This document shows, piece by piece, positions 9,323-18,410 of a stretch of DNA of 64,000 bases. The translations under genes and the position numbers were made by a program. Position 1 is the first letter of the stretch; each line of letters opens with the position of its first letter. Below the pieces are notes generated by a model. That model was not told the origin of the DNA and made no database searches. It was given only the letters and a program-made list of their open reading frames with translations. The DNA is from Blastocatellia bacterium (GTDB lineage Bacteria; Acidobacteriota; Blastocatellia; Pyrinomonadales; Pyrinomonadaceae), in NCBI GenBank assembly GCA_013697915.1, contig JACCVY010000220.1:62001-126000 (forward strand), read 5' to 3'.

Positions 9323-10798
9323 ATGCCTTATTTACACATCGGCGGAATAAGAGGCGTCGAAACATTTCGCAGCCACTTACGAAAACTTCGAATCTCGATC
9401 CCGTGTGATTCGCAGCTGGTCGCCGGCGACGCTTCACCGCTCGCGCGCCCCCTGCGCTCTGATGATATTCATCTTGGCAATCGTTTCGCCATCCATCCTA
9501 TGGAGGGCTGGGACGGAACGGCAGAGGGGCGGCCTACTGAGTTGACCTTTCGTCGTTGGCGACGCTTCGGCGCAAGCGGCGCAAAGCTTATTTGGGGCGG
9601 CGAGGCGGTCGCCGTGCGCCACGAAGGGCGCGCGAACCCAAATCAACTTGTCATCAACCAACACGCTTCAACTGATCTGGCAAGACTTCGTGATGCGCTG
9701 GTTCAGGAACACCGGCGATCGACCGGATCCGTCGTCGGTCTGCTGATCGGTTTGCAACTGACGCACTCAGGCCGCTACAGTCGGCCCAACAGTCAAGATC
9801 GTCCTGAGCCACGGATCCTCTACCACCACCCAATATTGGACAATAGATTAGGCATTCCCGACGACTATCCGCTGGTTGCCGACGGGGAGATCAGGGAGAT
9901 CATTGAGGACTTTCAGCGTGCTGCGCAGGTGGCCCATCAAGCAGGGTTTGATTTCGTCGACATAAAACACTGTCACGGCTATCTCGCGCACGAACTCTTG
10001 AGTGCGCATACACGCGCCGGTGACTACGGCGGCAGTTTCGAGAATCGCACGCGGTTTTTGCGCGAGATCGTGGAGGGCGTGCGGGGACGTGCGCCCGGAT
10101 TGCTCGTAGGCGTGCGACTCTCCGCCTTTGACACCGTGCCCTTTCGTCCCGACCCGAAGTGTGCAGCGTTTGGAAAGTCCGGCCCTGGCATCCCGGAAGA
10201 TTTTAGTAAGCTACTTCCTTACCGTTGGGGTTTCGGCGTCAACGCTGCCAACCCTCTCGAACCTGATCTCACCGAGCCGATGCAATTCCTCTCGCTGCTT
10301 GGCGACTTGGGCATCAAGCTAGTGAACCTTTCGGCGGGCAGCCCCTACTACAACCCGCACCTCCAGCGTCCCGCGCTCTATCCGCCCTCGGACGGTTACG
10401 AACCGCCCGAAGAACCGTTGCTCGGTGTCGCTCACCAAATGCAAGTAACACGAACACTGAAGCGAGAATTCCCGCATCTGATCGTGGTCGGCTCGGCTTA
10501 CACTTACCTGCAAGACTTTCTGCCTTACGTCGCGCAAGCGGCGGTGCGCGAAGGATGGGTGGACTGTGTGGGCCTTGGGCGCATGGTGCTAGCTTATCCA
10601 ACGCTGCCGCTCGATGTGATCAGCGGCGAGGGTATGCAGCGAAAGCAAGTATGCCGCACCTTCAGCGACTGCACGACTGCGCCTCGCAACGGGCTGCCTT
10701 CTGGCTGCTATCCCCTCGACGCGCATTACAGGGAGTCAGCAGCAGCCGTGCGGCTCAAGCACCTAAAAGGCCGCCAAACAGGCAAAAGCAGCGCCTGA
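9323..10798 (+). CDS. NADH:flavin oxidoreductase, old yellow enzyme family
   Basis: A 491-residue flavoprotein with an OYE-type TIM barrel: FAIHPMEGWDG near residue 55 for FMN binding, HCHGYLAHELLS near 215 with the substrate-binding His pair, and SAGSPYYNP further on. The C-terminal part has a cysteine set (CRTFSDC and, 12 residues later, GCYPLD) reminiscent of, but sparser than, the 4Fe-4S site of dienoyl-CoA reductases. No second FAD/NAD domain follows. Role within the cassette is unclear; reduction of an unsaturated or enone sugar intermediate is possible. Confidence 0.75.
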   Translation: MPYLHIGGIRGVETFRSHLRKLRISIPCDSQLVAGDASPLARPLRSDDIHLGNRFAIHPMEGWDGTAEGRPTELTFRRWRRFGASGAKLIWGGEAVAVRHEGRANPNQLVINQHASTDLARLRDALVQEHRRSTGSVVGLLIGLQLTHSGRYSRPNSQDRPEPRILYHHPILDNRLGIPDDYPLVADGEIREIIEDFQRAAQVAHQAGFDFVDIKHCHGYLAHELLSAHTRAGDYGGSFENRTRFLREIVEGVRGRAPGLLVGVRLSAFDTVPFRPDPKCAAFGKSGPGIPEDFSKLLPYRWGFGVNAANPLEPDLTEPMQFLSLLGDLGIKLVNLSAGSPYYNPHLQRPALYPPSDGYEPPEEPLLGVAHQMQVTRTLKREFPHLIVVGSAYTYLQDFLPYVAQAAVREGWVDCVGLGRMVLAYPTLPLDVISGEGMQRKQVCRTFSDCTTAPRNGLPSGCYPLDAHYRESAAAVRLKHLKGRQTGKSSA

Positions 10799-10839
10799 GT
10801 TTTGTTGGCTAGGATTGAGCGCGGCGCGAGGAGTTGTTG

Positions 10840-11784
10840 ATGAGGGTTGAAGAGATGATCGGACGGTTCCGTCCCGGTCGCAAGATTCACGGCATAGCCG
10901 CTGCCCTACTCCCCTTCGAGACGGACGGGCGCATTGCCGTCGAAGCCTTTCAGCAACACCTGCGCGCTACACATGAGGCCGGATTGACGAACGCGGTAAA
11001 CATGGACACAGGGTACGTAAATTATCTCACCGAGCAGGAGCAGTTACAGATATTGCGTTGGACGCGCTCGGCTCTGGACCCTAACATCACCTTCATCGCC
11101 GGCGCGTACATCGAGGGTCTCGACGGTGACATTGTCTCTCTTTACCGTCGTCAGATGGATCGCATAGTCGCCTACGGCGGTTCTCCTATCATATTTCAAA
11201 CCGCGCGCCTTCACGGTCGAGCATCGCGCGAGAAGATCGCCGTGTACCAGTCGGTGTGTCAGGGCTATCCGGAGGTCCTCGCTTTTGAACTAAGTCCGAG
11301 GTTCGCGCCGAATGGCGAAATATTCGACGAAGCAACGGTGTGCGGACTCATCGACATCCCGGAGCTAAAAGGACTGAAACACTCGTCGTTGGATCGGCTC
11401 AAGGAGTTGCAGAGGTTAGCATTGCGCGACGCGCTGAGACCGGACTTTCGCATCTACACCGGCAACGATCTCGGCATCGACATGATCGAATACGGGTCCG
11501 ATTACCTTCTCGGTCTGGCAACATTTGCTCCGGAAAAGTTCGCCGAGCGTGACCGCCTCTGGGAGAGCCGCGACCCCGCTTATTACGCACTTTCTGACGC
11601 CCTGCAGCATCTCGGCAACGTTGCGTTTCGCACACCGATCACTGCCTATAAGCACTCCGCTGCGGTCTTTCTAGAACTGACGGGAAGGATTCCCTCGGGT
11701 CGGGCGCACCCGCGAAACCCGGTACGCCCCGTCTGGGAACCTGATATCCTGCGCGACTGCGCAGAGCGTCTGGGATACAGGTGA
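10840..11784 (+). CDS. DapA-family (dihydrodipicolinate synthase-like) protein
   Basis: A 314-residue TIM-barrel protein. The chosen ATG lies six bases behind a GAGGAG at 10828-10833; an alternative TTG at 10834 touches that site and is unlikely. The Schiff-base lysine candidate is in GLKHSSLD near residue 182, and TGNDLG follows as in sugar-acid aldolases of this family. The tyrosine of the usual YYNxP motif is not seen at the corresponding strand (IIFQTARL), so aldolase chemistry is uncertain. Members cleave or dehydrate 2-keto-3-deoxy acids. Confidence 0.7.
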   Translation: MRVEEMIGRFRPGRKIHGIAAALLPFETDGRIAVEAFQQHLRATHEAGLTNAVNMDTGYVNYLTEQEQLQILRWTRSALDPNITFIAGAYIEGLDGDIVSLYRRQMDRIVAYGGSPIIFQTARLHGRASREKIAVYQSVCQGYPEVLAFELSPRFAPNGEIFDEATVCGLIDIPELKGLKHSSLDRLKELQRLALRDALRPDFRIYTGNDLGIDMIEYGSDYLLGLATFAPEKFAERDRLWESRDPAYYALSDALQHLGNVAFRTPITAYKHSAAVFLELTGRIPSGRAHPRNPVRPVWEPDILRDCAERLGYR

Positions 11785-11807
11785 CTAATCCCAGAGGCAT
11801 AATCAAA

Positions 11808-11921
11808 ATGGCGCTCGACAAGAAAAGATTAGATGGTAAAGTGTCGCTCTCACGGGACCACTCGGCCGCGGCCATCGCGGTCACCGTCGCTGGTGGTGCA
11901 TGGCAACTCGCGCGAACCTGA
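11808..11921 (+). other. Possible 37-residue remnant ORF, weakly SDR-like
   Basis: A short ORF starts at ATG 11808 and ends at TGA 11921. Its first residues, MALDKKRLDGKVSL, look like the beginning of a short-chain dehydrogenase (the LxGKVxLVTG pattern), but the glycine motif is missing and the tail AIAVTVAGGAWQL does not continue the fold. It could be a deletion remnant of an SDR gene or chance. The 189-bp gap between the DapA-family gene and the KDG kinase is otherwise empty. Confidence 0.2.
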
Positions 11922-11973
11922 CGCCGACGTGTGATTCATCAAACGCCGCAGGTGAAACTTTCTGCTCTCTGCT

Positions 11974-13074
11974 ATGGCTGGACTAAATATCAAACCAAAG
12001 GAACCTTGCCATTGGGATCTTGTGAGTCTCGGCGAGGTGATGTTGCGTCTCGATCCCGGCGATTCGCGGATTCATACCACGCGTAGCTTCCGCGTTTGGG
12101 AAGGCGGCGGCGAGTACAACGTGGCGCGCGGACTACGAAGGTGCTTCGGCTTGAATACTGCAATTGTAACTGCTTTCGCGGACAATCCCGTGGGCCGGCT
12201 CGTTGAAGATTTGATGTTGCAGGGCGGCGTTGATGTCTCTCTTGTGCGCTGGGTCAAGTATGATGGTCTCGGAAAAGTAGTACGTAATGGCTTGAACTTT
12301 ACCGAGCGAGGCTTTGGTCTGCGCGCGGCTCTAGGTTGCTCCGATCGCGGCCACACGGCGATCTCAAAACTCCGTCCAGGCGAGATTGATTGGGAATCTA
12401 TCTTTGGGACCGAACGCACGCGCTGGTTTCATACGGGTGGCATCTTCTGCGCTTTATCAGAGACTGCAGCGGAAGTAGCAAAGGAAGCAATGGCAAGCGC
12501 GAGGCGACACGGCACAGTGGTCTCTTATGACTTGAATTATCGTCCGTCACTCTGGCAATCAATTGGTGGACAAGAACGCGCACAGGAGGTCAATCGCGAA
12601 CTTGCACCGCTGGTTGATGTAATGATTGGCAATGAAGAGGACTTCACTGCCGCGCTCGGATTTGAGGTTGCAGGATTAGACGAGCATCATTCCAACTTCG
12701 CTGTTGAAAACTTTCGCCCGATGATCGAGCGGGTTGTGAAAGACTTTCCCGGTTTGAAAGTTGTCGCTACAACTCTTCGCAATGCTAAAACCGCAACGCG
12801 CAATGATTGGGGGGCGCTGTGTTATTCAGAAGGCGAGCTTTATGAAGCGACGTCACGAGAAGATTTGGAGATCTACGACCGTGTGGGCGGTGGTGATTCT
12901 TTTGCTTCAGGCTTGATCTACGGTTTGCTGGAAAACAAGGGACCGCAATGGGCGGTGGAATGCGGCGCTGCACACGGTGCCCTGGCTATGACAACTCCAG
13001 GTGATACAACAATGGCTACGCTCGCAGAAGTTGAACGCGTTATGAAAAGCGGCACCGCGCGCATTAAGCGTTAG
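11974..13074 (+). CDS. kdgK: PfkB-family sugar kinase, probable 2-keto-3-deoxygluconate kinase
   Basis: A 366-residue ribokinase/PfkB-family protein. The N-terminal strand LGEVMLRLDPGD and the EGGGEYNVARGL segment match KDG kinases. The C-terminal catalytic loop is DRVGGGDSFASG, with the aspartate as base. It would phosphorylate 2-keto-3-deoxygluconate at the 6-OH. The KDPG aldolase gene starts seven bases after its stop, which strongly supports this assignment through context. Length is slightly above the usual 310-345. Confidence 0.8.
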   Translation: MAGLNIKPKEPCHWDLVSLGEVMLRLDPGDSRIHTTRSFRVWEGGGEYNVARGLRRCFGLNTAIVTAFADNPVGRLVEDLMLQGGVDVSLVRWVKYDGLGKVVRNGLNFTERGFGLRAALGCSDRGHTAISKLRPGEIDWESIFGTERTRWFHTGGIFCALSETAAEVAKEAMASARRHGTVVSYDLNYRPSLWQSIGGQERAQEVNRELAPLVDVMIGNEEDFTAALGFEVAGLDEHHSNFAVENFRPMIERVVKDFPGLKVVATTLRNAKTATRNDWGALCYSEGELYEATSREDLEIYDRVGGGDSFASGLIYGLLENKGPQWAVECGAAHGALAMTTPGDTTMATLAEVERVMKSGTARIKR

Positions 13075-13080
13075 AAGCCA

Positions 13081-13758
13081 ATGGCCAAAATAGACGTCCT
13101 TAAACGCATAGAAGAGGTTGGGATCATACCCGTTGTGCGCGCCTCTTCTGGCGGGGACGCGGTTTCTGTTGCAGAAGTTATCCGAGAGGGCGGCATTCCT
13201 ATTCTGGAAATCACCATGACTGTGCCCGGAGCCGTGGGGGTCATCGCACAACTAGTAAAATGTTATGGCGACAAAGTACTGGTGGGGGCAGGCACCGTAC
13301 TCGATCCAGAAACAGCGCGCCGGTGCATTGAAGTGGGTGCGCAATTCGTAGTTAGTCCGTCGCTTAACTTTCAGACCCTCGATTTCTGTAAGCAACAAGG
13401 GATCGCTGTTTTTCCCGGCGCGTTGACCCCTACTGAAGTCATTAACGCATGGCAGGCCGGCGCGGATGCCGTCAAGATTTTTCCTTGCAGCGCTGTGGGT
13501 GGGCCAAAATATCTCCGCGCTCTAAAAGCACCTTTGCCGGCGATCAAGATGATTCCCACCGGCGGTGTTTCGCTCTTAACTGCGCAAGAGTTTATTGCTG
13601 CGGGTGCATGGGCTCTAGGCGTAGGTGCTGATCTCATACCCAACAAAGGCGTTCAGCCAGGTGAGCATGAATCCCTTGCGGCCGCCGCGCGCAGCTACGT
13701 CGCTGCCGTTCGCGAAGCGCGTAGCGCTACCGGACGAATGGCGAAGCACACTGCGTGA
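13081..13758 (+). CDS. eda: KDPG/KHG aldolase (2-keto-3-deoxy-6-phosphogluconate aldolase)
   Basis: A 225-residue class I aldolase. Key residues are visible: Arg20 (PVVRA), Glu43 in LEITMT, GAGTVLD at 69-75, and the Schiff-base Lys132 in AVKIFP. TGGV near 160 binds the phosphate. It splits KDPG into pyruvate and glyceraldehyde-3-phosphate, the last step of the route suggested by the upstream UxaA and KDG kinase genes. The C terminus has about 20 residues beyond the core fold. Confidence 0.9.
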   Translation: MAKIDVLKRIEEVGIIPVVRASSGGDAVSVAEVIREGGIPILEITMTVPGAVGVIAQLVKCYGDKVLVGAGTVLDPETARRCIEVGAQFVVSPSLNFQTLDFCKQQGIAVFPGALTPTEVINAWQAGADAVKIFPCSAVGGPKYLRALKAPLPAIKMIPTGGVSLLTAQEFIAAGAWALGVGADLIPNKGVQPGEHESLAAAARSYVAAVREARSATGRMAKHTA

Positions 13759-14245
13759 GCAGATGAGGAAAAAAGGTTGGACGACTTGAGGAGTCCACCA
13801 AACTTAATACGGTAATGGTATTTGGGGTGGTGTTTAGCAAGCGAAGTTGCGAAGCCAATCCGGCGAACGGAGAATTAGCCCAAGAACTGAGTTCCCAACC
13901 GGATAACGCCGGGACGATGAGCAGAATCTGAGTCTTAAGATCTCGGACGAAAGATCGTCCACTCGAATGACACTCACTTTCTCGTTGAAAGACTAGTGCT
14001 GTAGTCGGGCTCGATAGTTTGAAGCGTCAAGCCGAATCCCAGGATTGAATCGGAAGGGCGGTCTAAGAACCACTGCCTCGGAACTCATAAGGGTGGAGGC
14101 CACTCGCGAGCTCGCGTTGTTGCACATTAGCAAGATCCCAACGAGCGTCCATTAAGCGTCCAATATCAGTTCCTGTGAGTCCTTCAAATGGGGTGAAGTG
14201 CTATCCATGCCGCTAAGTTTCAATAAATTACTGTGACTTGCGTCT
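13759..14245. other. Gene-free segment with hairpins, unidentified
   Basis: About 490 bp without a credible ORF on either strand. It contains several compact inverted repeats: GGACGA-AAGA-TCGTCC near 13945, GACTA-GTGCTG-TAGTC near 13993, and the palindrome CGCGAGCTCGCG near 14105. I could not match it to a known structured RNA by eye; no group II intron domain V or tmRNA ends were found. It lies directly before two tRNA fragments, so it may be the terminal non-coding part of an integrated element. Confidence 0.4.
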
Positions 14246-14270
14246 CTTTCACGGCGGCGACACGGGTTCG
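14246..14270 (+). pseudogene. tRNA-Glu(UUC) fragment, anticodon loop to T loop
   Basis: The 25 bases match the middle of a bacterial tRNA-Glu: anticodon loop CTTTCAC (anticodon TTC at 14248-14250), anticodon stem 3' strand GGCGG, variable loop, T stem and TTCG of the T loop. The match begins exactly at the 5' edge of the anticodon loop and stops in the T loop, so no functional tRNA can form. Such fragments are typical of tRNA-targeted integration sites. Confidence 0.6.
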
Positions 14271-14434
14271 GTCCAAGTGGTGGGGGGATGGTGTAGTGGC
14301 CAATTTGTGGACAGAATTCGCAGCACAAGACGCATAGCGGATTGTAACGAATGGTAAAGAATGTAAAATGCTCGAGAATCTTTGGTGGCTGCAACTTTTG
14401 AAAAGACAAAGACTTGCATCTTTGCCTAGCCTAT

Positions 14435-14481
<47 letters not shown>

Positions 14482-14551
14482 AAATCATATTAAGAACTTA
14501 CGGCTGCCAATGTTGGCGGCCGTATTTCTTCTGTGTGGCCAACCCCGTCCG

Positions 14552-15439
14552 TTACGTAAGGTTGAAGCGGTAGCCGGCATCCAGGTGCTGATGCTGCATC
14601 AGAATCTCATGAATGTTGTAGGGGTGCGTTGGTTGACCTGTGAAATGGTTCTTCAGCACCTGGAAGATATGGTCCAATCCACCCGCATCATCGATGTCGA
14701 TATCGGCAACACAATCATTCCCCTTCATAAAAAATGTAAGCTGCAAGTTGCCGAAGTGGTCGTCGGTCTTGAAACTGCCTGCCGGTTCGAAGTTCTCAAA
14801 CTCCCCCGGAAGGTGGTGCAGGCTGCCGTCGACAGAATGGAACAGCCCCGAGTTAACGTTGTGCTTCACTTCTTCGCGCAGTTCCTTATTCACAAACGCG
14901 AAAAAACGATCGCCTCGAAGCTCTCTAATTTCTTTGATTTCTGACAACACCGACTCGCCGTTATCGAACCTGGTTGCCAGAGTCTTACGCGCAATATTCA
15001 GCACTCCAGCTCGCCGAATATCGTCCAGACTGTCGTAGAGTGTTTGCCCAGTCTTGTTCTCAAAACCCAACACGTTGGGACTGTTGGTCAAAAGGGCGCG
15101 CAACGCTTTCGGCACATTGGGCAGGAACGAGGGAAAAGTAACACTGACAATTCTAGCTATATCGACGGCAAAGGGTATGCTGAGTTCCGTTGGCGCTCCG
15201 CTCGCAATATTTACGAAGTAGCTGACCGGATTATACGAGCGCGGGTTGATGGTGAGTTGATAGATGCCCTGAGCCCCCGTAAAGAGATTTGGAATGCTAA
15301 TGAACTTTGAGGCGTCCTGCTTTTTGAAACTAGGACTGTCAGACAAATGCAGATTGCGAAGCGAGATATCTACATTTTCCTGCAAGCGCTTGCCATAAAC
15401 ATCAACCAGTTCGAGTTTTAGTTTGCCGTTTTGAGCCAT
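14552..15439 (-). CDS. Conserved-looking hypothetical protein, 295 aa
   Basis: Not recognised. The start is supported by AGGAGG six bases before the ATG. The N-terminal 90 residues read as a beta-sandwich with alternating hydrophobics (KLKLELVDVYGKRL), and the rest is mixed alpha/beta with a His-rich tail (ILMQHQHLDAGYRF). There is no signal peptide or membrane segment. It follows the cholesterol-oxidase-type GMC gene after 52 bp on the same strand, so the two may form an operon and the protein may be its partner or share its export. Confidence 0.6.
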   Translation of the reverse strand: MAQNGKLKLELVDVYGKRLQENVDISLRNLHLSDSPSFKKQDASKFISIPNLFTGAQGIYQLTINPRSYNPVSYFVNIASGAPTELSIPFAVDIARIVSVTFPSFLPNVPKALRALLTNSPNVLGFENKTGQTLYDSLDDIRRAGVLNIARKTLATRFDNGESVLSEIKEIRELRGDRFFAFVNKELREEVKHNVNSGLFHSVDGSLHHLPGEFENFEPAGSFKTDDHFGNLQLTFFMKGNDCVADIDIDDAGGLDHIFQVLKNHFTGQPTHPYNIHEILMQHQHLDAGYRFNLT

Positions 15440-15491
15440 CTTAATCCTCCTGTGTTGGTGGGAAATAATTGAGGAGCAAGTTCAAAGGATG

Positions 15492-17270
15492 TTACGGCAG
15501 CGCGGCGTTAATCGACTTCAGTGCCTGCGCCGCAATCGTCAGTGTCGGGTTGATGGCTAAGGCTCCGGGTATTGCCGAACCATCCACAACATACAGGCCG
15601 GGATACACATCGGTGGAGCCTGCCGGTTTGTTGCCATCGAATACTCGACCGAGTTCGTCAACCACGCCGTCAAAGCTCGTCGGCGCTATCGGACAACCGC
15701 CCAGCGGATGTGTCACCGTTAGTTTCTTGTTACCGAGACCCTTCCAGAACGGGAATGGCACATAACGACCACCCATCGATTCAGAAAGAGACTGGAGCAG
15801 CGTCTCGATTTTTCCAAAGATGGGCGTCTCGCCGATCTTCTTATCCCAGTCGAGCTTTAAGTTATCGTTGTCCAGCGTGAATTTCCCGCTGGCATCATCC
15901 TGGCCCATAGCGTTGAAGAAGAAGATATTGGCCATCATCTCGGCTTCAGTCTGGAAACTTGTCGGATCGTAGGTGTCCGGAAGAGACGGGAGGAAGGCGC
16001 GCAGATCAGGCAGCGCCATCGATAGAAACGCAAACTTCATTTTAGCCTTGAGCGCCTCGCGCTGAGCAAAATTGTCGAGCACGCCGATCGTTGTGCTGGT
16101 AACAGCGGCGAGCATCTCGGGAATGCCTGCGTCTTCGACGTGTATATGCAGGCCATCAAATTTCGCGTGAACTCCGGACGTATTGATCGGACCGCGGGTG
16201 GTGTAGACCGGCTTGGTGGTGCCCACACAGAAGGCGCCGAAGTCTCCATTCGTCGAGAAGTGAGTGCCAAGTTTGGCTGTAAGTTTTAGCCCGCCGCGAT
16301 CGCGCGAGCGCAACAATATTTCCGTGGTGCCGAGTGTGCCGCCGGCAAGAAAAACCATTGGCGCGCTTAGAGTCTTCGTATTGCCATCGCGATGATCGCG
16401 GTAGCGCACTTCGTAGCCACCCGCGATCTGCTTGATATCACGCACCTCGGAAAGCGGCGAAAGCGATACGCCCTTGGTGGGATCGGAAAGTAACTTTCCG
16501 TAGAGCGTCTTGTTGAGCGTGTGTCGCGCTGCTGGAAGACAGCCCAGGATACAGCGGCCCTGTCGCTCACAAAACGTATGGTTCTTGGCTGCATCACTGG
16601 CTGCGCCGCGGTCGGGATCATACTCAACCAGCGACAGATCCAAAGGCTCCCAGGGCATCTGGATGCCGAGCTTTTGCGAAGATATTTTCGCGGCATCGCG
16701 CAGTGCGCGCGCCCGATCGAGATACAGATAGTCGTCATCAGTCAGGTTTGATACGTCGCGGCCCGGCAGCGGAATCTTTGTGACGACTCGATTGAGTTTG
16801 CCGCGAAAGTCTTCCATCCACTTGTAAGCCGTTTGATACTCAGCATCACCAAGATTGAGGCCGATGCCTAGTAACACTTCGGCTTGAGGCCGCAGCGTGA
16901 CGTTTGAATAAATCAGTGAGCCGCCACCCACCCCGCTGGCTGTCAGAATATCGGCCTGCTTGAACATAGAATATTGATACAGGCCGTCGTTATTGAGCGG
17001 GCCGCGAATGCTGGCAAAAAAATCGAGTAGTCCTTCACGATGGTTCGGGCGCGGCCAATATTGCACCGGCATGGGCGGATTCTGTTCCTTGGCCCAGACC
17101 GGAATTGGTTTTTTTGCGCCGGCGGGAGGTTGGCCCAACTTCTCTGGGGTTACCCAAAACGTGCCGCGCTCGAGCATCATTACTTTCTTACCTTTGGCAG
17201 CGAGTTTGGTGGTGGCAATCGTCCCGCCAAAGCCTGTCCCGATAATGATGGCATCAAAGTTCATTGGCAT
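15492..17270 (-). CDS. GMC oxidoreductase, cholesterol oxidase type
   Basis: A 592-residue FAD-dependent protein. GTGFGG at 11-16 begins the nucleotide-binding fold; SGVGGGSLIYSNV around 115-127 is the cholesterol-oxidase-type flavin loop, and CERQGRCILGC around 245-255 is a conserved cysteine segment. The C-terminal end shows THPLGGCP, then VVDGSAIPG and NPTLTIAA, as in sterol oxidases. The ATG at 17270 has AAGGAG nine bases upstream. No signal peptide is seen. It differs clearly from the GMC enzyme at 2122-3762, and its substrate, perhaps a sterol, hopanoid or other alcohol, is unknown. Confidence 0.8.
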   Translation of the reverse strand: MPMNFDAIIIGTGFGGTIATTKLAAKGKKVMMLERGTFWVTPEKLGQPPAGAKKPIPVWAKEQNPPMPVQYWPRPNHREGLLDFFASIRGPLNNDGLYQYSMFKQADILTASGVGGGSLIYSNVTLRPQAEVLLGIGLNLGDAEYQTAYKWMEDFRGKLNRVVTKIPLPGRDVSNLTDDDYLYLDRARALRDAAKISSQKLGIQMPWEPLDLSLVEYDPDRGAASDAAKNHTFCERQGRCILGCLPAARHTLNKTLYGKLLSDPTKGVSLSPLSEVRDIKQIAGGYEVRYRDHRDGNTKTLSAPMVFLAGGTLGTTEILLRSRDRGGLKLTAKLGTHFSTNGDFGAFCVGTTKPVYTTRGPINTSGVHAKFDGLHIHVEDAGIPEMLAAVTSTTIGVLDNFAQREALKAKMKFAFLSMALPDLRAFLPSLPDTYDPTSFQTEAEMMANIFFFNAMGQDDASGKFTLDNDNLKLDWDKKIGETPIFGKIETLLQSLSESMGGRYVPFPFWKGLGNKKLTVTHPLGGCPIAPTSFDGVVDELGRVFDGNKPAGSTDVYPGLYVVDGSAIPGALAINPTLTIAAQALKSINAALP

Positions 17271-17629
17271 GGTGAGTTCTCCTTGGGAAATGAGTCAGGT
17301 CCATACCCAATAGGCGCATGAAATCTCAAGCGAAGGTTTGAGGCTAACGAGAATTCCGCTTCCGAAAAAGGAAGATGGCTAATGACCTCTAAGGTGCGAA
17401 GGGCGTCAAAATATTTTGAGCATCGGAGTCTGAGGCCTTACCGGGATTCGTCGTGAGTGTTTCTCAAGAACGAGCGGTTACCGAGGATGTTCCGCCCATT
17501 CAATCTCTAAGAAAAGTTTAGCAATTCGATTGCAGCCGAACTCTATGCCTGCCGGTCGGGGCTGTCAAGCTTTTTAAGCCGGGATAGTGAGAGCAAGCGT
17601 GCGCGATGCGAAGACTGGGCAGTTCAAAA
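17271..17629. other. Intergenic region upstream of the GMC gene
   Basis: 359 bp between DedA and the GMC gene. It holds the GMC ribosome site at its left end and presumably that gene's promoter. I see no ORF, strong hairpin or known repeat in it. Confidence 0.4.
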
Positions 17630-18271
17630 CTAGACTTTTGCGTTCTCTTTACGCAGGTGACCGACGTGCCGCCAGATCCACCAGGCAACCAGGATCACGG
17701 CCGCAATGCCGATGAGAAAATCAAGGCGATGGAACCACGTCTTTAAGGTGTCGTCTTTGTTCCACTTCTCGCCGAGTTTTTGCCCGGCATAAGCCAGACC
17801 GAGGCACCAGGGGAACGATCCCGCGAACGTGTAGATCACAAATCGCTTTAGATTCATGCGAGCGACGCCGGCGGGAAACGCAATGAAAGTTCTGATCGCC
17901 GGAAGCATGCGGCTGACAAAGACAATGATCTCACCGCGTTTTTCAAACCAGCGGTCGGCAAGATCCAGGTCGTGCTTGGAGACTAAAAGGTAGCGCCCAT
18001 ATTTCTCGATCAAAGGACGCCCGCCCTTCATGCCCACCCAATACGCAACAAGTGAACCTAGCACACAGCCAACGGCACCGGCGAGAGCGACCAACCACAA
18101 ATTCATTTGCCCCGTTGAAACAAGGTAGCCCGAAAACGGCATGATGATTTCAGAAGGCAATGGAATGCACGCTGACTCGATAGCCATCAGCAAGACGATT
18201 CCAGAATAACCAAGCGTCGATATGACGGCGACTATTATGGCGGAAAGAAATTCGAGTAGGCGTGCAATCAT
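17630..18271 (-). CDS. DedA family membrane protein
   Basis: A 213-residue integral membrane protein of the DedA/SNARE-associated family. The signature begins with LLMAIESACIPLPSEIIMPF (about 28-47), followed by GSLVAYWVGMKGG and FVSRMLPAIRTFIAFPAG. Several hydrophobic segments, including a C-terminal one near 185-205, indicate a polytopic inner-membrane protein. DedA proteins act as lipid flippases, for example for undecaprenyl phosphate, and support envelope homeostasis. It lies behind pcm on the same strand, separated by a heptamer repeat array. Confidence 0.9.
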   Translation of the reverse strand: MIARLLEFLSAIIVAVISTLGYSGIVLLMAIESACIPLPSEIIMPFSGYLVSTGQMNLWLVALAGAVGCVLGSLVAYWVGMKGGRPLIEKYGRYLLVSKHDLDLADRWFEKRGEIIVFVSRMLPAIRTFIAFPAGVARMNLKRFVIYTFAGSFPWCLGLAYAGQKLGEKWNKDDTLKTWFHRLDFLIGIAAVILVAWWIWRHVGHLRKENAKV

Positions 18272-18280
18272 TGATAATAA

Positions 18281-18410
18281 GTTTCGCGTTCCGAGTTTCG
18301 AGTTTCGAGATTACAAAAGGAAAAGGCTCGCCTGAAAGATGGCAATTGATAGGACACAGAGTTCGCGCTGGAAATTCAAACTCGAAACGCGAAACTCGAA
18401 ACGCGAAACT
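18281..18410. repeat. Inverted pair of heptamer repeat arrays (CGAAACN type)
   Basis: Left arm (18281-18310) reads as repeated GAGTTTC heptamers; right arm (18378-18410) reads CGAAACG-CGAAACT repeated. The arms are complementary and could fold into a long hairpin. The array lies between pcm and dedA and ends at the last base before the pcm stop. Confidence 0.85.

Noticed and set aside
13759-14240. Group I/II intron or tmRNA
   Set aside because: A GACTA/TAGTC pair and GAAA-type loops caught the eye, but the conserved catalytic cores, domain V or tmRNA ends could not be found.
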